A stretch of DNA of 8,287 nt from Gammaproteobacteria bacterium. GTDB lineage: Bacteria; Pseudomonadota; Gammaproteobacteria; SG8-11. The stretch is from positions 1 to 8,287 of the forward strand of contig JACQEQ010000306.1 in assembly GCA_016200445.1 (NCBI GenBank), written 5' to 3'. Below are positions 6,234-8,287 of the stretch, piece after piece. The translations under genes and the position numbers were made by a program. The notes beneath the pieces are model-generated. The model was not told the DNA's origin. It did not search any database and worked only from the letters and a program-made list of their open reading frames with translations. Numbering within the stretch: the first letter of the stretch is position 1; every line of letters starts with the position of its first letter.

Positions 6234-6246
6234 TGACCTCAGGTCA
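6234..6246. promoter_or_regulatory. Small palindrome TGACCTCAGGTCA between repeat-lipoprotein and kinase genes
   Basis: A perfect 6+1+6 inverted repeat lies in the 63-nt gap, 4 nt after the stop codon of the repeat-lipoprotein gene. There is no loop and no T-tract, so RNA termination is unlikely. It could be a protein-binding site for an internal promoter, or chance. Confidence 0.2.
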
Positions 6247-6250
6247 ATTA

Positions 6251-7492
6251 TTAAAAACTCCCGCTGTAAGATTCGTTACTGACCGTGTTGGCAAGAACCA
6301 CCGTTCCGGTGCCGTCGGCGTTGACGCTGTAGAGTTCGGATTGACCGCCGACGATCCGCGAGTAAATCACCCGTCCGCTGGGAGTGATGCCACTGAAGCT
6401 TTCGGTGTCCGCCGAGTTGGCGAGGACTACGGTACCGCTGCCGTCAGCGTTGACGCTGTAAAGGTCGTATTGGTTACCGCCGAGGTTCCTCTCGTAAATC
6501 ACTCGTCCGCTGAGAGTGATCCCACTGAAGTACTCATTGTCCGTCGAGTTGGTGAGGTTCATGGCGCTGGTGCCGTCGGCGTTAACGCTATAAAGGTCGG
6601 ATTGGCCGTCGATGACTCTCGCATAAATCACTCGTCCGCTGGGGGTGGTACCGCTGAAGCGCTCGTCGTCCGTCGAGTTGGCGAGAGCCACGGTACCGGT
6701 GCCGTTGGCGTTGATGCTGTAGAGGTCGTATTGAAGACCGCCGACGTACCTCGCGTACATCACCCGCCCGCTGGGGGTGCCGCCGCTGTAATACTCGCTG
6801 TCCGTCGAGTTGGCAAGAGTCACGGTAGCTGTGCCGTCAGCGTTGATGCTGTAGAGGTTGCGTTGAGTGCCAACGACCCTCTCGTACATTACCCGTTCGT
6901 CGGGAGTTATACCGCTGAAGAACTCCTCATCCGTCGAGTTGACCAAGGCTACGGTAGCCGTTCCATCAGCGTTGACGCTGTAGAGATTGCGTTGAGTGCC
7001 GCCGATAACTCTCTCGTAAATAACCCGTCCGCCGGGAGTAATACCGCCAAAATATTCGTTGTCTGTCGAATTGGCGAGGGCCACAGTACCTGTGCCGTCG
7101 GAATTGACGCTGTAGAGGTCGTATTGGGTGCCAACGATCCTCGCATATATCACCCGTCCGCTGGAGGTGGCACCGACAAAGTACTCGTTGTCTGTCGAGC
7201 TGGTCAGAGTCACCGCGCCGGTGCCATCATCCTTGATGAGATAAAGGTCGTTGTTGCCAGTGCTAACCGTGCGCATGTATACGACGTTCGCGGGAATTAG
7301 AGTTGGAGTTGGGACCGGCGTTGGTGTAGGAATCTGTGCCTGGGTCGGACTCGGATCCACCTGTGGATTTGGTGAGGTTGAAGCCTCCTTGGCGCCATCA
7401 GCACAAGCCGCGAGCCCGGCAATTATCGCGGACATCAATACCAAGCGACAGAGCGCGGTACATCGTTCGGATACAACGTGCGTTGTCGTCAT
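6251..7492 (-). CDS. Lipoprotein with eight propeller-like tandem repeats
   Basis: A 413-residue secreted protein. Residues 1-30 form a lipoprotein signal with lipobox GLAAC (Cys30); the next residue is Ala, consistent with outer-membrane sorting. A Pro/Thr-rich linker (about 48-66, with PTPTPVPTPT) acts as a spacer. From about residue 69 to the end there are eight repeats built around DLYSVNADGTGTV and SGRVIYAR. This resembles PD40/TolB-type beta-propeller blades, although each is close to the others rather than to a named family. The extra strand VVYMR before repeat 1 could close the ring with the last repeat, which is truncated after ESYSGSF. No enzyme motif is visible, so a ligand-, cell-wall- or protein-binding role is inferred. 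GGAG lies 7 nt before the ATG. This is the first gene of the putative operon. Its promoter should lie in 7493-7560, where only a weak CATAAT-like -10 on the minus strand (near 7524-7529) was seen. Confidence 0.88.
   Translation of the reverse strand: MTTTHVVSERCTALCRLVLMSAIIAGLAACADGAKEASTSPNPQVDPSPTQAQIPTPTPVPTPTLIPANVVYMRTVSTGNNDLYLIKDDGTGAVTLTSSTDNEYFVGATSSGRVIYARIVGTQYDLYSVNSDGTGTVALANSTDNEYFGGITPGGRVIYERVIGGTQRNLYSVNADGTATVALVNSTDEEFFSGITPDERVMYERVVGTQRNLYSINADGTATVTLANSTDSEYYSGGTPSGRVMYARYVGGLQYDLYSINANGTGTVALANSTDDERFSGTTPSGRVIYARVIDGQSDLYSVNADGTSAMNLTNSTDNEYFSGITLSGRVIYERNLGGNQYDLYSVNADGSGTVVLANSADTESFSGITPSGRVIYSRIVGGQSELYSVNADGTGTVVLANTVSNESYSGSF
6254..7255 (-). repeat. Tandem coding repeat, eight units of about 129-132 bp
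   Basis: The minus strand encodes eight copies of a 43- or 44-residue unit. The (D/N/E)LY landmark falls at residues 82, 125, 169, 212, 256, 299, 343 and 386, so spacing alternates 43, 44, 43, 44, 43, 44, 43. On the plus strand the recurring words GTCGAGTTGGCGAG and GTTGACGCTGTAGAG mark each unit. Similarity is high at DNA level, which points to recent expansion or ongoing homogenisation. The units are contiguous and coding, with no spacers. Confidence 0.9.
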
Positions 7493-7499
7493 ACATCTT

Positions 7500-7503
7500 C
7501 TCC
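7500..7503 (-). promoter_or_regulatory. Ribosome binding site of the repeat-lipoprotein gene
   Basis: GGAG (within GGAGAAG) on the minus strand lies 7 nt before the ATG at 7492 and supports this as the start, placing the signal peptide at the very N-terminus. Confidence 0.65.
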
Positions 7504-7524
7504 ATCAGAGTTCATGATTTTCAA

Positions 7525-7716
7525 TTATGTCCATATCAGCGCGTGAAATTCGGCCAGCGTGTCCGGATGGAAAACTGACCATGCGCTGCGCATCCCCGTG
7601 ATGAAAGGCGTCGTCAGATGCACGATGCCCTGAATGTTTGAAATGGCGCTGAGCACTTCACTGGCGTAACGCGTAATCAGGGTGTCTTGGCTATGTGTCA
7701 CGACCAGCGCCCTGTA
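7525..7716 (-). pseudogene. Short open frame of uncertain status, possibly a gene remnant
   Basis: On the minus strand a 63-codon frame is open between TGA (7717-7719) and TAA (7525-7527). The peptide looks protein-like: ALVVTHSQDTLITRYAS near the start, then GIVHLTTPFITG and TLAEFHALIW. Two readings compete. One is a piece of an alpha/beta-hydrolase with a damaged nucleophile elbow (THSQD for GxSxG). The other is a small beta-alpha-beta-beta-alpha domain like the Lrp/AsnC ligand-binding domain. A GTG at 7701, with AGGG 8 nt upstream, could start a 58-residue protein. Alternatively, the preceding frame (LPATFDGIPTLRDVDTGRW, ending at 7698) may have been joined to it before a frameshift. I do not recognise it with confidence. 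Confidence 0.35.
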
Positions 7717-7769
7717 TCAACATCCCGCAATGTGGGAATGCCATCGAAGGTCGCCGGCAACATCAACCA

Positions 7770-8287
7770 TTATTTTGTAGCATCTTTTGTCTTCGTCGGA
7801 TCTTCATAGAGCACGCCCAGAACTAGTGATTTCGGCAAACTGAATTGCACGTCGTTGTTGAGAAAAAGAAATTCCGACCCTAATCGCGAGCGCAACAACA
7901 GAGCTGCGGTTGGAGTCTTATCACCATGATCTTCCGGTGAAATTCCAAACGCTGAAGCCACCTTCCATCCCTCGTCATTCAAAACAACACGAACGTGTAG
8001 ATCCCCGCCCAATCCCAAGTTTCGCATCACGATTGTAGGAAGAAGTGGCCACACCCCGGGAACCAGGAAAAGCACCAGGGCAAAGACACCGCCGACAGTC
8101 ATAAACTGCGCACCGATGCGCCACTTTGGCGCGACGTTCTCGAATTTGACCACCCCGTGCTGCAACGCCATGGCCGAGGCAAAAATCGCGAGCGCCGAAA
8201 GTAAAAAGAAAAAAATCCACTGGAATATTTGGCCGATATCGGGCGAGACCAGATGCTCGCTCCGGGACATAAACAGTGCTATCAAAC
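7770..8287 (-). CDS. Two-helix membrane protein of unknown function, probably cut or starting at the window edge
   Basis: An open frame runs from the right edge to TAA at 7770-7772, giving at least 171 residues counted from a TTG at 8285. An ATG at 8270 (MSRSEHLVSP) is the other visible start. Neither has a good ribosome binding site, so the gene may begin beyond the window. Two hydrophobic helices are evident, about residues 20-41 (QWIFFFLLSALAIFASAMAL) and 60-82 (FMTVGGVFALVLFLVPGVWP). They are followed by a soluble C-terminal domain of about 85 residues with alternating hydrophobic strands and a charged end (EDPTKTKDATK). No motif or family was recognised. It is on the same strand as the downstream operon but separated from it by about 280 bp. 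Confidence 0.6.
   Translation of the reverse strand, partial: LIALFMSRSEHLVSPDIGQIFQWIFFFLLSALAIFASAMALQHGVVKFENVAPKWRIGAQFMTVGGVFALVLFLVPGVWPLLPTIVMRNLGLGGDLHVRVVLNDEGWKVASAFGISPEDHGDKTPTAALLLRSRLGSEFLFLNNDVQFSLPKSLVLGVLYEDPTKTKDATK

Noticed and set aside
6254..7255. CRISPR-like or other spaced repeat array
   Set aside because: The periodicity is about 130 bp with contiguous coding units, no unique spacers and no cas genes; it is a protein repeat.
6179..7300. A 373-codon plus-strand open frame opposite the repeat lipoprotein
   Set aside because: It is periodic only because it mirrors the coding repeats. The minus-strand product has a signal peptide, lipobox, good ribosome binding site and conserved blades, while the plus-strand frame has none of these.

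Overview
The window looks like chromosomal DNA of a proteobacterium, most likely a gammaproteobacterium. The evidence is an MtfA/M90-type peptidase, a CZB zinc-binding protein, a GGDEF-family protein, lipoprotein signals with classical lipoboxes, and a tRNA-Arg with a sigma70-like promoter. Genus cannot be read from the sequence. Genes are dense, base composition is moderately GC-rich, and most genes are on the minus strand.

Left part (1-940). The 5' portion of an mtfA-like zinc peptidase gene runs off the left edge on the minus strand. It is divergent from a complete tRNA-Arg(TCG) gene (489-565) that has a clear promoter and a strong hairpin terminator. The last 19 nt of the tRNA plus the terminator are repeated perfectly 184 bp further on (547-610 and 731-794). 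Short inverted T-arm-like sequences follow each terminator copy, so this reads as a rearranged tRNA-tail region or attachment-site scar.

Middle (941-2342). A small free-standing CZB zinc-binding protein (plus strand) lies tail to tail, 10 nt apart, with a GGDEF-family protein (minus strand). The latter keeps the RxxD inhibitory-site motif but has DSDEF in place of GGDEF, so it may bind c-di-GMP rather than make it.

Right-centre (1320-7492). Four minus-strand genes form a probable operon, in transcription order: (1) a lipoprotein with eight ~43-residue propeller-like repeats; (2) a membrane Ser/Thr protein kinase with a C-terminal DUF4384-like domain; (3) a lipoprotein with Sel1-like repeats, a long coiled coil and a caspase-like (C14) domain with an intact His/Cys dyad; (4) the degenerate GGDEF protein. 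A 166-bp nearly palindromic MITE-like element with 25-bp perfect terminal inverted repeats sits between kinase and caspase. My inference is an envelope signalling or proteolysis module: repeat lipoprotein as sensor or ligand, kinase as transducer across the inner membrane, caspase lipoprotein as periplasmic effector, and GGDEF protein as second-messenger receptor. Nothing in the sequence proves that the parts work together.

Right edge (7525-8287). A 63-codon open frame of uncertain status is followed by a two-helix membrane protein of unknown function that may be cut by the window edge.
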